A stretch of DNA of 64,000 nt from an uncultured Lactobacillaceae bacterium (GCA_945285405.1 CALYQJ010000004.1:54929-118928); one strand, 5' to 3'; positions 46,457 through 56,269 are shown, counted from the stretch's first letter. Translations and numbers: made by a program. The notes: generated from the sequence alone by a model not told the origin.

Positions 46457-48942
46457 TTTTTAACCTTAACTTTCTTGGTTGTAGCTTTTTTTATATGCAA
46501 CTTAATTTTTTCCTTTTGAGCACCAACGGTTACTGTATCACCTGGCTGAATTTGCCCCGATAGAAGTTGCTCGCTCATTGCATCTTCTAATTTAGTCTGT
46601 AAAGTACGGCGAATAGTACGTGCACCATATTCAGGGTTATAACCTAACTTAGCAATTAACTTAACTGCAGATGGGGTCATCTTCAAAGTAATCCCTTGCG
46701 CATGCAAACGTTGTTCAAAATCTTTAATCATTAGTTTTACAATTTGATAAACTTGGTCTTCAGTTAAAACTTTAAAAATTACAATTTCATCAACCCGATT
46801 TAAGAATTCCGGACGATATGTTTTCTTAACAACGTCCCTAATTCGATCAGCTATTGCATCATTATCAATAGTATTACTTCGAGCACCAAAGCCAACTTCA
46901 TGATCATCTCGCAGTGAAGTTGCACCTAAATTAGAAGTCATAATGATAATTGTATTTCGAAAATCAACATGTCGTCCACGTGAATCCGTCAAAAATCCTT
47001 CATCTAAAACTTGTAATAATAAGTTAAAAATATCTGGATGAGCTTTTTCAATTTCGTCAAATAATACTACTGAATAAGGATGATTTCGAACTTGTTCTGT
47101 TAATTGTCCACCTTCATCATACCCAACATACCCAGGTGGAGAACCAACTAAACGCGTTGCTGTAAATTTCTCCATATATTCAGACATATCAATTCGAATA
47201 ATATTATTTTCTGAACCAAACATTGCCGCTGCTAGAGCCTTGGCTAATTCAGTTTTACCAACACCAGTAGGACCCAAAAACATAAATGAACCCATTGGTC
47301 GATTCGGATCTTTCAAGCCACTTCGGCTACGACGAATTGCCCGAGCAATTGCTGAAACAGCATCGTCTTGTCCGATAACCCGTTGGTGAAGGAATTTCTC
47401 TAAATTAATTAAACGTTCAGATTCAGTTTTTGTTAATTGTGTGACTGGAATATTTGTCCATTGTGAAACAACTTCAGCAATATCTTCAACAGTAACTACT
47501 ACTTCTTTATCTTTACTAGGAGAAGTTTTGATTTGATCGATCTTATTCTTTAACGCAGACTCTTCCTTACTAATTGCAGCAGCTCTCTCAAAATTTTGAT
47601 TTTTGATTGCCTCATTCTTTTTAAATTCAAGTCCAGTTAACTCTTTATTTTGCTTGTTAACTTGCAAATTCATTTCCGTTTGTAAATGTACTTTAGCTGA
47701 GGCTTCATCAATTAAATCAATGGCCTTATCTGGTAAAAAGCGATCACTAATATAGCGGCTAGAGAGTTCAACTGCTGCATCTAAAGCTGCATCACTGATT
47801 TTCAACGAGTGATGTTTTTCATATCGTTCTCTTAAACCACGTAAAATCTGTTTAGCCTGATTTTGAGTTGGTTCCATTACTTCAATTTTAGCAAAGCGTC
47901 GTTCAAAGGCTGCATCTTTTTCAATATATTTCTGGTATTCGTCTAAAGTTGTAGCCCCAATAATTTGAACTTCACCTCGTGCTAAAGCTGGCTTCAAAAT
48001 GTTAGAAGCATCAATTGCACCTTCAGCACCACCCGCTCCAATTAAAGTATGTAATTCATCAATAAACAAAATAACATTTTTACTATTGGTAACTTCTTTA
48101 ATGACTTTTTTTAAACGATCTTCAAATTCGCCACGATACTTTGTTCCTGCAACTAATGAACCCATATCAAGCATCATTAGTCGATCATCAAGCATTTCTT
48201 TAGGCACTTCAGCTCGAACAATTTTTTGAGCTAAACCTTCAGCAATAGCAGTCTTACCAACTCCTGGTTCACCAATTAAAACAGGATTATTCTTAGTTCG
48301 TCGGCATAATATTTGAATCAATCTTTTTACTTCTTTATCACGTCCAACTACTGGATCAATTTTATTTTCCCTAGCTAACTCAGTTAGGTCTCGGGATAAA
48401 TTATCTAATGTTGGAGTTTTTTTATTAGATTTATTATTCCTTGATAAATCAGATATTGAACGTCGGGGTGTCATTGAAGTAAATGAATCTTCATTAATTC
48501 CCATCTTTTTAAGCAAAATTTGTCTAATTTTATTTAAATTTAATCCTAAATTGGTTAGAATTCGGGTTGCTAAAACATCTTGTTCCCTTAAAACACCCAA
48601 TAAAATATGTTCAGTACCAATCTTTAACGCACCAAGGCGTTTAGCTTCATCTCCAGAATAAGCGAGAATTTCTTTAGCTCGCTGGGAATATCCTAAACTC
48701 ATTTTTTGATTATCAGAGTTACTACTTCCCGTTCCAAATCCGGTTAAACCATCAATTTCTTCGCGTATATCTGCTTCATTAATATTTAATTTTCGTAAAG
48801 TTTTACCAGCTATACCCTCGGGTTCAATTACTAAAGCTAAAAGAATATGTTCACTAGCTACCGCATAATGTCCGTACATTTTGGCATTTTCCTGAGCCAA
48901 CTCTAATACCATTCTGGCACTATCAGTAAATAAGTTGTCCAT
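46453..48942 (-). CDS. clpC: ATP-dependent Clp protease ATPase ClpC
   Basis: An 829-residue Hsp100 unfoldase. Two N-terminal Clp repeats (residues 1-145), AAA1 with GEPGVGKTA, a middle domain with a UVR-like segment (LEFKKNEAIKNQNFERAA) for MecA binding, and AAA2 with GPTGVGKTE. The ClpP-contact loop is in VGFGARS. It works with MecA, present in this window, and ClpP. It follows ctsR by about 70 bases, so it belongs to the ctsR-clpC heat-shock operon, and runs on into the U32 genes. Confidence 0.96.
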   Translation of the reverse strand: MDNLFTDSARMVLELAQENAKMYGHYAVASEHILLALVIEPEGIAGKTLRKLNINEADIREEIDGLTGFGTGSSNSDNQKMSLGYSQRAKEILAYSGDEAKRLGALKIGTEHILLGVLREQDVLATRILTNLGLNLNKIRQILLKKMGINEDSFTSMTPRRSISDLSRNNKSNKKTPTLDNLSRDLTELARENKIDPVVGRDKEVKRLIQILCRRTKNNPVLIGEPGVGKTAIAEGLAQKIVRAEVPKEMLDDRLMMLDMGSLVAGTKYRGEFEDRLKKVIKEVTNSKNVILFIDELHTLIGAGGAEGAIDASNILKPALARGEVQIIGATTLDEYQKYIEKDAAFERRFAKIEVMEPTQNQAKQILRGLRERYEKHHSLKISDAALDAAVELSSRYISDRFLPDKAIDLIDEASAKVHLQTEMNLQVNKQNKELTGLEFKKNEAIKNQNFERAAAISKEESALKNKIDQIKTSPSKDKEVVVTVEDIAEVVSQWTNIPVTQLTKTESERLINLEKFLHQRVIGQDDAVSAIARAIRRSRSGLKDPNRPMGSFMFLGPTGVGKTELAKALAAAMFGSENNIIRIDMSEYMEKFTATRLVGSPPGYVGYDEGGQLTEQVRNHPYSVVLFDEIEKAHPDIFNLLLQVLDEGFLTDSRGRHVDFRNTIIIMTSNLGATSLRDDHEVGFGARSNTIDNDAIADRIRDVVKKTYRPEFLNRVDEIVIFKVLTEDQVYQIVKLMIKDFEQRLHAQGITLKMTPSAVKLIAKLGYNPEYGARTIRRTLQTKLEDAMSEQLLSGQIQPGDTVTVGAQKEKIKLHIKKATTKKVKVKN

Positions 48943-49015
48943 AATTACCTCCTCATTGAGGAATAAATTTACTATTCAGTTATAAACTATAAACTCTAAT
49001 TATATAATATATTAT

Positions 49016-49486
49016 TTAATTTTCATATTCTAATTTAGTTAAAATCGATTTAAAAATATGAGCTCGCAATTTATTTTGTTGAGCTTTATCTAAGTGCCCT
49101 AAAGCATCTTGATCAATAGCGGCAATAATAATTTTACCAGTTATTGGGTTAATAATCTTATCACTAATTAATTGATTTACAATAGTTAACGCATCATTTA
49201 ATGTTAAAACTGAACCAACATCGGTTTTAATTTTTTCTAGTAAATCACCATCATCCACAAACTGCAATTTAATGATACGTATATACCCGCCACCTCCACG
49301 TTTACTTTCAACATAATAACCATGTTTGGAGTCAAAGCGGGTCTTAATTACATAATTTATTTGCGATGGAACTACATTAAAATAATCGGCAATTTGTTGA
49401 CGACGCAACTCAACTTCAAAGTTTTTATTCAAAATACTCTTAATATATTGTTCAATTAAATCTGACAAATTATTAGACTGGCTCAT
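49016..49486 (-). CDS. ctsR: Stress-gene repressor CtsR
   Basis: A 156-residue CtsR. The N-terminal HTH (QQIADYFNVVPSQINYVIKT) and the glycine-rich wing RGGGGYIRII, which senses temperature in the family, are intact. It represses clp genes by binding heptad repeats, and one stands just upstream of its own gene. The McsA/McsB genes that accompany ctsR in Bacillus are absent, as is usual in lactobacilli. Confidence 0.95.
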   Translation of the reverse strand: MSQSNNLSDLIEQYIKSILNKNFEVELRRQQIADYFNVVPSQINYVIKTRFDSKHGYYVESKRGGGGYIRIIKLQFVDDGDLLEKIKTDVGSVLTLNDALTIVNQLISDKIINPITGKIIIAAIDQDALGHLDKAQQNKLRAHIFKSILTKLEYEN

Positions 49487-49494
49487 AAATATTC

Positions 49495-49511
49495 CTTGAC
49501 TATATTTGACT
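49495..49511 (-). promoter_or_regulatory. CtsR operator of ctsR-clpC
   Basis: On minus AGTCAAA-TAT-AGTCAAG, a close match to the direct repeat GGTCAAA-N3-GGTCAAA. It lies between a TATAAT (about 49517-49522) and the ctsR start, around the expected transcription start. Confidence 0.85.
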
Positions 49512-49815
49512 AAAATTATAATACAAGGCAGCTCAATTTAAAAGTGTTTAATAACTTCAATTAATTCATTTAAAAGTGCAATATTTTTAAATTTAATTTC
49601 GTATTTTTAAATCAGAAAATTGTATAATTATATAATAATGGAATAAAAATTATTTTAGAAATTAAAAATATTTCTATTATTTGATTGTAGTAAAAATTAA
49701 ATATTAGTTTTTAAATGACCTATAGTTAATCTAAAAACGACTGATATTTATGACATAAGTTTATTTTTAACTTTTAAATACTGTTTAAAATGTGATTAAA
49801 GTAGGAGCTGAAATA
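49512..49815. other. Divergent ctsR/ppk intergenic region
   Basis: Very AT-rich. Near ctsR it holds a TATAAT -10 for ctsR. TTTAAAAGTG occurs twice (49537-49546 and 49569-49578, 32 bases apart). Several TATAAT-like words (around 49621-49637) could serve ppk, but no -35 convinces. No coding potential seen. Confidence 0.5.
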
Positions 49816-51927
49816 ATGGAAACAAATTTTAAAGAACAACATGATTTTATGAATCGAGAAATTAGTTGGCTTGCTTTTAATCAGAGAATAATGGATTTAG
49901 CTGAAACTCCTCTAATTCCTCTCTTAGAACGTGCTAATTTTTTGAAAATAACTCAATCAAATTTAGATGAATGGTATATGATTCGAGTAGCTACTCTAAT
50001 TCGAGAAGTAAATTCTGGCGCTACTGATCCTGATAAATCTGGAATGGCACCTAATACTCAATTAAACCAAGTTAGAAAACTAGTAAAAAAACAATTAAAG
50101 CGACAAAGTAAAATATGGTTAAAACTCAAAAATCAACTCAAAGAAGTTGGTATTGAAATATTAAACTATTCTAACTTAACAAAAGAAGAAAAAAATTTTG
50201 TAGATAATTATTTTATTTCTACTATTAATCCCTTAATCGAAGTAGAGTTATTACCTAAAGATATACCTTGGCCTGAAATGGAAAATGGCAAAATGTATTT
50301 TATTGTAGATATGGTAAGTCGTCAAGATCAACAAAAACATATTTTTTCTCATTTTAAGATGCCTTCTTTAAAGCGTTTATTAACTTTACCTCAAACTCCC
50401 AATCGATTTATTTTATTAGATCAAATTATTAAAGCTCACTATCAAGAAATCATTCAAACTAAGTTTAAAAACCGCTTTATTGCCCAAAATATTTACCATT
50501 ATCGAATTCTAAAAGATATGGATATTCAAAATTTACCCAAAGGAAGCAAAAATACAGAACAAGCAGTGGAAGTGGCATTAGAAAAACGTACTTCAGCACC
50601 AATGATTTTCTTAGCATTAGATAAAAATGCTCCAAGAAAAACTTTAAAAATTCTTACCTCAGTTCTTTCTGTAAATCCATTAAACACTTTTCATATTTTA
50701 GGAGATTGGGATTACGATTTTATCAAATTAATAAAACCCAGCTTAGTTGAAACACCACACCTAAAAATTGCTAATTTGTGCTTTACACCACACAAGGCAT
50801 ATCACGAAAAAATTTTAGAAGGAAATCAAATTTTTACCGCTATTGGACAAAAAGATTATTTACTGCATCATCCATATGATAGCTATGATGCAGTTGTTAA
50901 TTTTTTCCAACAAGCAGCAATTGATCCAAATGTGAAAGAAATTTATATTACCATTTATCGAACATCTAAGAATTCTCCAATTGTCAAAGCTCTTGCTGAT
51001 GCAGCCAAAAATGGTAAACATGTTGGAGCTTTAATTGAAGTCAAAGCGCGCTTTGACGAAGAGCATAACATTAAAGTAGCCGACTATTTGCGGGGGATGG
51101 GTGTAAAAGTTTATACTAGTTTTCCCAATTTAAAAATCCATGGTAAAATGGCCCTCGTAGTTAAGGAAGTACAAGGAAAGAAAAAAGCTTTTGCTCATTT
51201 AGCAACCGGTAATTATAATGATATTTCAGCAAAGGGGTATACTGATTTCAGTTTCTTTACTGCTAATACCAAATATACTGATGATATTAAGCGCATATTT
51301 CAATTCATTTCTGGTAAGAAAACTTTACCCGAAAAATTAAATAAATTATATATTGCGCCTAATATGTTAAGAAATAAATTACAAAAAGAAACCAAAAGAT
51401 TAATTAAAAAAGCAGCAAAAGGCGAAAAAGTTGAAATTTGGATGAAATGTAACTCTTTTTCCGACTCCAAGTTAATTAAATCTCTTTATAAAGCCAGTAT
51501 GCAAGGAGTAAAAGTGCATTTATTAGTACGCGGTTTAACTACAGCTATCCCCCATCTATCCCAAGTTAGCAAAGATTTACATATTCATTCAGTGGTAGGA
51601 CGTCTTCTGGAACATTCTCGTGTTTATATTTTTAAAAACAACGAGAAATTTAAGTGCTACCTTTCTTCAGCTGATGCAATGCCCCGCAATTTTGATCGAC
51701 GAATTGAAATACTTTTCCCGATTGAAGATAAAGATCTCAAACAACGAATTTATAAAATTTTTGAAAAAATGTGGGCAGATCGAGCCCAAAGTTATACTAA
51801 ACATGCAAATGGAAAGTATACACGGCGGGTGGCCAACAAAAATTTAAGCAAATACACACCAATTCAGGAACAATTTTTAATTGATGCTGAAAAACATGAA
51901 AAAGAGAAAAATCAAAGGAGAGTTTGA
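49816..51927 (+). CDS. ppk: Polyphosphate kinase
   Basis: A 703-residue Ppk1 that makes polyphosphate from ATP. The N-terminal domain opens with FMNREISWLAFNQRI. The phospholipase-D-like catalytic core holds LIEVKARFDEEHNIK, the autophosphorylated His in KIHGKMALV, and HLATGNYND. The C-terminal domain includes RVYIFKN and SSADAMPRNFDRRIE. The start is the ATG at 49816 after AGGAGC, not the GTG at 49792. It is coupled to ppx (TGATG). Confidence 0.95.
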   Translation: METNFKEQHDFMNREISWLAFNQRIMDLAETPLIPLLERANFLKITQSNLDEWYMIRVATLIREVNSGATDPDKSGMAPNTQLNQVRKLVKKQLKRQSKIWLKLKNQLKEVGIEILNYSNLTKEEKNFVDNYFISTINPLIEVELLPKDIPWPEMENGKMYFIVDMVSRQDQQKHIFSHFKMPSLKRLLTLPQTPNRFILLDQIIKAHYQEIIQTKFKNRFIAQNIYHYRILKDMDIQNLPKGSKNTEQAVEVALEKRTSAPMIFLALDKNAPRKTLKILTSVLSVNPLNTFHILGDWDYDFIKLIKPSLVETPHLKIANLCFTPHKAYHEKILEGNQIFTAIGQKDYLLHHPYDSYDAVVNFFQQAAIDPNVKEIYITIYRTSKNSPIVKALADAAKNGKHVGALIEVKARFDEEHNIKVADYLRGMGVKVYTSFPNLKIHGKMALVVKEVQGKKKAFAHLATGNYNDISAKGYTDFSFFTANTKYTDDIKRIFQFISGKKTLPEKLNKLYIAPNMLRNKLQKETKRLIKKAAKGEKVEIWMKCNSFSDSKLIKSLYKASMQGVKVHLLVRGLTTAIPHLSQVSKDLHIHSVVGRLLEHSRVYIFKNNEKFKCYLSSADAMPRNFDRRIEILFPIEDKDLKQRIYKIFEKMWADRAQSYTKHANGKYTRRVANKNLSKYTPIQEQFLIDAEKHEKEKNQRRV

Positions 51928-52901
51928 TGACTGGAAAAATTGCGGTTCTTGACCTCGGTTCTAATTCAATTCGTACCACAATTACTGAATATGAGGAAAA
52001 TGGCGAATTTAAAATTTTAGATCGGCAACAAGCAATGGTTCGAATTTCCGAAGGAATGGGCGAAAAAAAGATCTTACAACCTACCGCAATTAAAAGAGCC
52101 ATGACAGCTTTAAATAAATTCAAAAAAGTATATGAACAATATCCTAACTTAAAAGTTACAGCAATTGCTACAGCAGCAGTTCGGCAAGCTAAAAATCAAA
52201 AGGAGTTCTTAGATCAATTTAAAAAATTAATGGGATTTCCACTAAAAGTAATTAGTGGAACAATGGAAGCTAAATATGATTATTATGGTGTAATTGGAAC
52301 CTTACCATTAACTAATGGTGTTATCGTTGATACTGGTGGTGCTTCAACCGAAATTATTTTAGTTCAAATGGGATCCATGAAAGAATGCATTAGCATTCCA
52401 TTTGGGGCTGTCAATATCACTGAGAACTATTTAAATGGTGATCCTATAAGTTCAAGTTCTTTATTTCAAGCTTTAGTAAAGATTTCTGATATTTTAATGA
52501 ACATTCCTTGGTTAACTCAAGCCCTTAACTTTCCGATAATTGCTATAGGCGGTTCTAATCGGACTTTAGCAAAAATTAGGAGAAATCAACTTCAACAAAC
52601 CAGTTTGCCAATTCACGGGTATCATCTTGATCGGGAAACGGCTGACCAAATAATTTATCAACTTCTAAATCTAACTATAGCTGAAAGACAAAATATTAAA
52701 GGATTAGCCAAAGAACGATCAGCAATTATAATTGGTGGACTGATTCCTTTACGGTTAATCATGCAAAGAATTGATAGCGTTCAAATTATTTTTTCTCAAT
52801 CAGGAGTACGTGAAGGTATTTTATTCAAAGAAATTGAATCTTTAACCAAACAAGAAATTCACACAACTGATATTACTAAAATGACCCTAGATGAAAGTTA
52901 A
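51927..52901 (+). CDS. ppx: Exopolyphosphatase (Ppx/GppA family)
   Basis: A 324-residue, short Ppx/GppA phosphatase of the acetokinase/Hsp70/actin superfamily. VLDLGSNSIRTTI and VDTGGASTEIILV form the phosphate-binding loops, with FGAVNITE following. The C-terminal HD-like domain of long Ppx proteins is absent. It releases phosphate from polyphosphate, or pppGpp in relatives. The ATG shares one base with the ppk TGA, and AAAGGAG precedes it. The ORF-track TTG one codon earlier is less likely. Confidence 0.9.
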   Translation: MTGKIAVLDLGSNSIRTTITEYEENGEFKILDRQQAMVRISEGMGEKKILQPTAIKRAMTALNKFKKVYEQYPNLKVTAIATAAVRQAKNQKEFLDQFKKLMGFPLKVISGTMEAKYDYYGVIGTLPLTNGVIVDTGGASTEIILVQMGSMKECISIPFGAVNITENYLNGDPISSSSLFQALVKISDILMNIPWLTQALNFPIIAIGGSNRTLAKIRRNQLQQTSLPIHGYHLDRETADQIIYQLLNLTIAERQNIKGLAKERSAIIIGGLIPLRLIMQRIDSVQIIFSQSGVREGILFKEIESLTKQEIHTTDITKMTLDES

Positions 52902-52924
52902 ACTCTTATTCTCAATAAAACTAA

Positions 52925-52965
52925 AATAATAAGGATTCATAATTAATAAATGAATCCTTATTATT
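52925..52965. terminator. Bidirectional terminator between ppx and the DeoC-like gene
   Basis: AATAATAAGGATTCAT and its exact complement (16 bp) around a 9-base loop, A/T-rich at both ends. Confidence 0.9.
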
Positions 52966-52966
52966 T

Positions 52967-53647
52967 TTAATTTAAACTGGCCAAAACTTGCTTTACCTCG
53001 TTAATAGAAGGTGTTACCAAAGAATTGATTTTGAGCTTTTTCATTTGCTTTAACTCTTTAGCTGTAAAATGTAAAGCAGCAACTTTTAAAGGCAGCGTAT
53101 CTTGAACTAAATTTTTAATTAAATTAATTGCATTAAAGTTAATCGACTCATCATTATAACCCGAGTTTATTTGAATCATTGATGGTGCAATTTTTAAGGC
53201 TTCTTGGATAGCTAATTCAATTTCTTTTTCCGTTAATACTTCAACGTCCAAAATTAGAGTACTGGCAATGTCACGAGTAGCACAAATTTCTTTGACTACT
53301 CCCATTTCATTAGAAAAATACGTCAAATCTCCCGCTTTTAATTGCGTCAAATTAGGCAAATAAGCTACTTCCTTAGCTCCATTAGAAATGGCATCTTCTA
53401 CTTCAAAAGCTTTACTTGGAATGCTCATTTGACCTAAAGGGAAACTGACATAACTTCCAACCAAAACGGAACTTTCTTCTAGTTGCTCTGAACAAAAACG
53501 AACCTGACTAGAATTAACCATAATTTCACGAAAATGACCTTCTTGAGCTTGCCGACATAAAGTTATTAATTCTTTTAATGTGACTCCAACTTTAAAATTA
53601 GTTAACTCTATCATTTCAGCCAAAGAACTAGGGGAATAATTAATCAT
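52967..53647 (-). CDS. DeoC-like TIM-barrel protein, probably not an active aldolase
   Basis: 226 residues with the outline of deoxyribose-phosphate aldolase: VGSYVSFPLGQMSIPSKAFEVEDAISNGAKEV aligns with the CxVIGFPLG...EAEDAIANGADEI region. Key residues are changed. The Schiff-base lysine motif VKTSTG reads IQINSGY, so Lys is replaced by Gln, and the acidic residue after GADEV is Ala in GAKEVAYL. The second lysine may survive in PLKVAAL. A non-enzymatic or changed activity is therefore likely. No deo genes are nearby. Ends at a shared terminator. Confidence 0.7.
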   Translation of the reverse strand: MINYSPSSLAEMIELTNFKVGVTLKELITLCRQAQEGHFREIMVNSSQVRFCSEQLEESSVLVGSYVSFPLGQMSIPSKAFEVEDAISNGAKEVAYLPNLTQLKAGDLTYFSNEMGVVKEICATRDIASTLILDVEVLTEKEIELAIQEALKIAPSMIQINSGYNDESINFNAINLIKNLVQDTLPLKVAALHFTAKELKQMKKLKINSLVTPSINEVKQVLASLN

Positions 53648-53693
53648 TAGTATCCTCTCAATTTTTAATTTTATTTAATTATAATGCCAGCGC

Positions 53694-54365
53694 TTACCGA
53701 GATAAAGTCATTATTAAAAAGTTAGTAAATAAAAAACCCCACGATAAATAAGGAACAAAGGGGATTTTTTTTTGAATAAAATGTTGGCTTAATAAATAAA
53801 TTACAATAACTAAGGAGCACGAAAGAATTAAAAAAAATAAACTCATAGTTATTCCTAAAAATAAAAACAAAGGAAAAAGCAATAAAATATCTCCAACTCC
53901 TAATCCCCTTTTTAAAAAACTAACTATAAACAAAATAGTAGTTAGAAACAAACTACTAATTAAGTTATCTAATCTAAAAGGTAATACACAAGCTATTAAA
54001 ATAAGAGGACATATTGTGTAAATTCTTAATTCTTGAAGATCAGTCAAATAACATATACCCATTACTATCTCGATTATTAACGCTAACCAATCAAATGTTA
54101 ACCCCCAATTAACTAATGATAGTCCCAAATAAAATTCCATTTGAAATGATTGTGAACTAAAATTATAATTGCAGAATCGGCATTTACCGCGACAAAATAA
54201 ATAGCTAATAACAGGAATCAAATCTTTGATATTTAATGGATGGTGACAACAATCACAGAATGACCGCGGTCTTATTATCGAAATTTTTTGATGAACTCGA
54301 AATAATACTAAAGTTAAAAATGAACCAAGACTTGCCCCAAGAAAAAATAATAAAGTTAAAATCAT
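53694..54365 (-). CDS. comC: Prepilin peptidase ComC (A24 family)
   Basis: 223 residues, several membrane segments. The N-terminal GASLGSFLTLVLFRVH, the zinc-binding cysteines CDCCHHPL and CRGKCRFC, and the two catalytic aspartates in TDLQELRI and GLGVGDILLLF are all present. It cleaves and N-methylates ComG-type pseudopilins needed for DNA uptake. The pilin operon is not in the window. With coiA and mecA it suggests that the organism retains competence machinery. AAGGG site before the ATG. Confidence 0.9.
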   Translation of the reverse strand: MILTLLFFLGASLGSFLTLVLFRVHQKISIIRPRSFCDCCHHPLNIKDLIPVISYLFCRGKCRFCNYNFSSQSFQMEFYLGLSLVNWGLTFDWLALIIEIVMGICYLTDLQELRIYTICPLILIACVLPFRLDNLISSLFLTTILFIVSFLKRGLGVGDILLLFPLFLFLGITMSLFFLILSCSLVIVIYLLSQHFIQKKIPFVPYLSWGFLFTNFLIMTLSR

Positions 54366-54491
54366 AGTTGCTATCCCTTTTATTGGTTAATTACGTTAAA
54401 AGGCTATGTTATTAACAATATTTTTTAAATAATGGAAATTTTTAAATAATTAAATGAGATACAATTATTTTGAAAGAAAGGAGTAAATTCC

Positions 54492-55502
54492 TTGAAAGTT
54501 TGTTTATATTTTGAAAATGCTAATCTTATTTCGAAGTCCGGAATTGGATCAGCACTTAAACATCAAATGGCAGCGTTAGACTATGCTAAAGTTTCCTATA
54601 CTTTAGATTACCATGACCAATATGATATTTTACATATCAATACTATAGGAATAAAAAGTAAAGAAGTTATTTCTCATGCCAAAAAACTGAATCGACCAGT
54701 AATTTATCATGCTCACAGTACAGAAGAAGATATTCGTAACTCTTATTTTGGCTCAAATGCGGTTGCCCCAATACTTAAAAAAAGACTAATAAGTTTATAT
54801 AGTAAAGCCAACTGTATCATTACCCCCACTCCTTACTCCAAATCTTTACTTTTAAAATATGGGATAACTGTGCCTATCTTCCCCGTTTCCAATGGCATTA
54901 GAATAAAAGATTACCAAACTGATAAACAAAAAATTGCTAAATTTCGTGATTACTTCAAATTAGCACCTGAAGATAAAACCATCATTTGCGTTGCTTTACC
55001 TTTTAAAAGAAAAGGAATAATAGATTTTGTTAATATAGCCCAAGAACTTCCTCAGTATAAATTTATTTGGTTTGGCGATACTTACAAATATCTCTTAACG
55101 CATGATATTCAAACACTTATTAAACATAAACATCCTAAAAATGTTATTTTTCCTGGATATATCTCAGGAGATGTTTTAATGGGGGCATATTTAAACTGCG
55201 ATTTATTTTTTTTCCCATCCTATGAGGAAACTGAAGGTATTGTTGTTTTAGAAGCTCTTGCAGCTAAATGTCCTATCTTAATTCGCGACATTCCAGTCTA
55301 TAATCATTGGTTAGTTGATCAAGAAAATTGCTACAAAGGAAAAGATAACCATGATTTTAAAAATAAAATTATCAAAATTTTAAATCATAAATTACCGAAT
55401 TTAACTTCTGCTGGTTTTAAGGTAGCTCAAGATCGTGATTTATCTAAAATTGGTTTACAATTAAAACAAATTTATAAAAAAGTATTGGAGCAAGCCAAAT
55501 GA
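54492..55502 (+). CDS. GT4 glycosyltransferase, LafB/CpoA-like glycolipid synthase
   Basis: 336 residues, GT-B fold. The N-terminus ENANLISKSGIGSALKHQM, the segment HAHSTEEDIRNSYFGSN and the EX7E motif ETEGIVVLEAL resemble streptococcal CpoA and lactobacillar LafB. Those enzymes add a galactose (or glucose) to glucosyl-diacylglycerol, making the glycolipid anchor for lipoteichoic acid. The partner gene lafA is not adjacent. The start is TTG with GGAG 8 bases upstream. It overlaps exoA by 4 bases. Confidence 0.78.
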   Translation: MKVCLYFENANLISKSGIGSALKHQMAALDYAKVSYTLDYHDQYDILHINTIGIKSKEVISHAKKLNRPVIYHAHSTEEDIRNSYFGSNAVAPILKKRLISLYSKANCIITPTPYSKSLLLKYGITVPIFPVSNGIRIKDYQTDKQKIAKFRDYFKLAPEDKTIICVALPFKRKGIIDFVNIAQELPQYKFIWFGDTYKYLLTHDIQTLIKHKHPKNVIFPGYISGDVLMGAYLNCDLFFFPSYEETEGIVVLEALAAKCPILIRDIPVYNHWLVDQENCYKGKDNHDFKNKIIKILNHKLPNLTSAGFKVAQDRDLSKIGLQLKQIYKKVLEQAK

Positions 55503-56263
55503 AATTTATTTCTTGGAATATTAATGGTTTAAGAGCTATCCTCAAAAAAGATTTTTTAAAACAATTTAAGAGTTTTAATGCGGATTTTGTTTGCCTTCAA
55601 GAAATTAAAATGCAAGAGGGGCAAGTTGAATTAGATCTTCCAGGTTATGAACAATATTTTAACTATGCTCAACGTAAAGGTTATTCAGGAACAGCAGTTT
55701 TTACTAAAATCCCACCTTTAAACGTAACTTATGGAATGAATATTTCTGAGTTTGATAACGAGGGACGAATCATTTGTTTGGAATATCAAAATTTTTATTT
55801 AATTTGCTGCTATACCCCTAATTCGGGAGCTGAACTAAAAAGATTAACTTATCGAATGAAATGGGAAGATGCTTTCCGGAATTATGTAAATAAATTAAAG
55901 CAAGAAAAAACCGTAATTATTTGTGGTGATCTCAACGTAGCTCATGAAGAAATAGATTTAAAGAACTTCAAGACAAATCATCATCATGCAGGATTTACTA
56001 ACGAAGAAAGACAAAAGATGACCCAATTATTAAATTCTGGATTTATTGATACTTTTAGAAACCTTTATCCAGAATTAAGAAAGTATTCATGGTGGAGTTA
56101 TCGCGGACATGCCCGAAAAACAAATGCCGGGTGGCGAATTGATTATTTTTTAGTTTCTAAACCAAATCAACAACAAAATAATGCGCCAAAAGTTAAAGAT
56201 GCCCAAATTTTAGATAATTATTTAGGATCAGATCATTGTCCAGTTAGTTTAATAACGGAGTAA
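55499..56263 (+). CDS. exoA: Exodeoxyribonuclease III / AP endonuclease
   Basis: A 254-residue ExoIII-type enzyme of base excision repair. SWNINGLRAIL, LQEIKMQ, YTPNSG, GDLNVAH and the C-terminal GSDHCPV are the catalytic motifs. Its ATG overlaps the end of the glycosyltransferase gene. Length is normal. Confidence 0.95.
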   Translation: MKFISWNINGLRAILKKDFLKQFKSFNADFVCLQEIKMQEGQVELDLPGYEQYFNYAQRKGYSGTAVFTKIPPLNVTYGMNISEFDNEGRIICLEYQNFYLICCYTPNSGAELKRLTYRMKWEDAFRNYVNKLKQEKTVIICGDLNVAHEEIDLKNFKTNHHHAGFTNEERQKMTQLLNSGFIDTFRNLYPELRKYSWWSYRGHARKTNAGWRIDYFLVSKPNQQQNNAPKVKDAQILDNYLGSDHCPVSLITE

Positions 56264-56269
56264 TTATTT

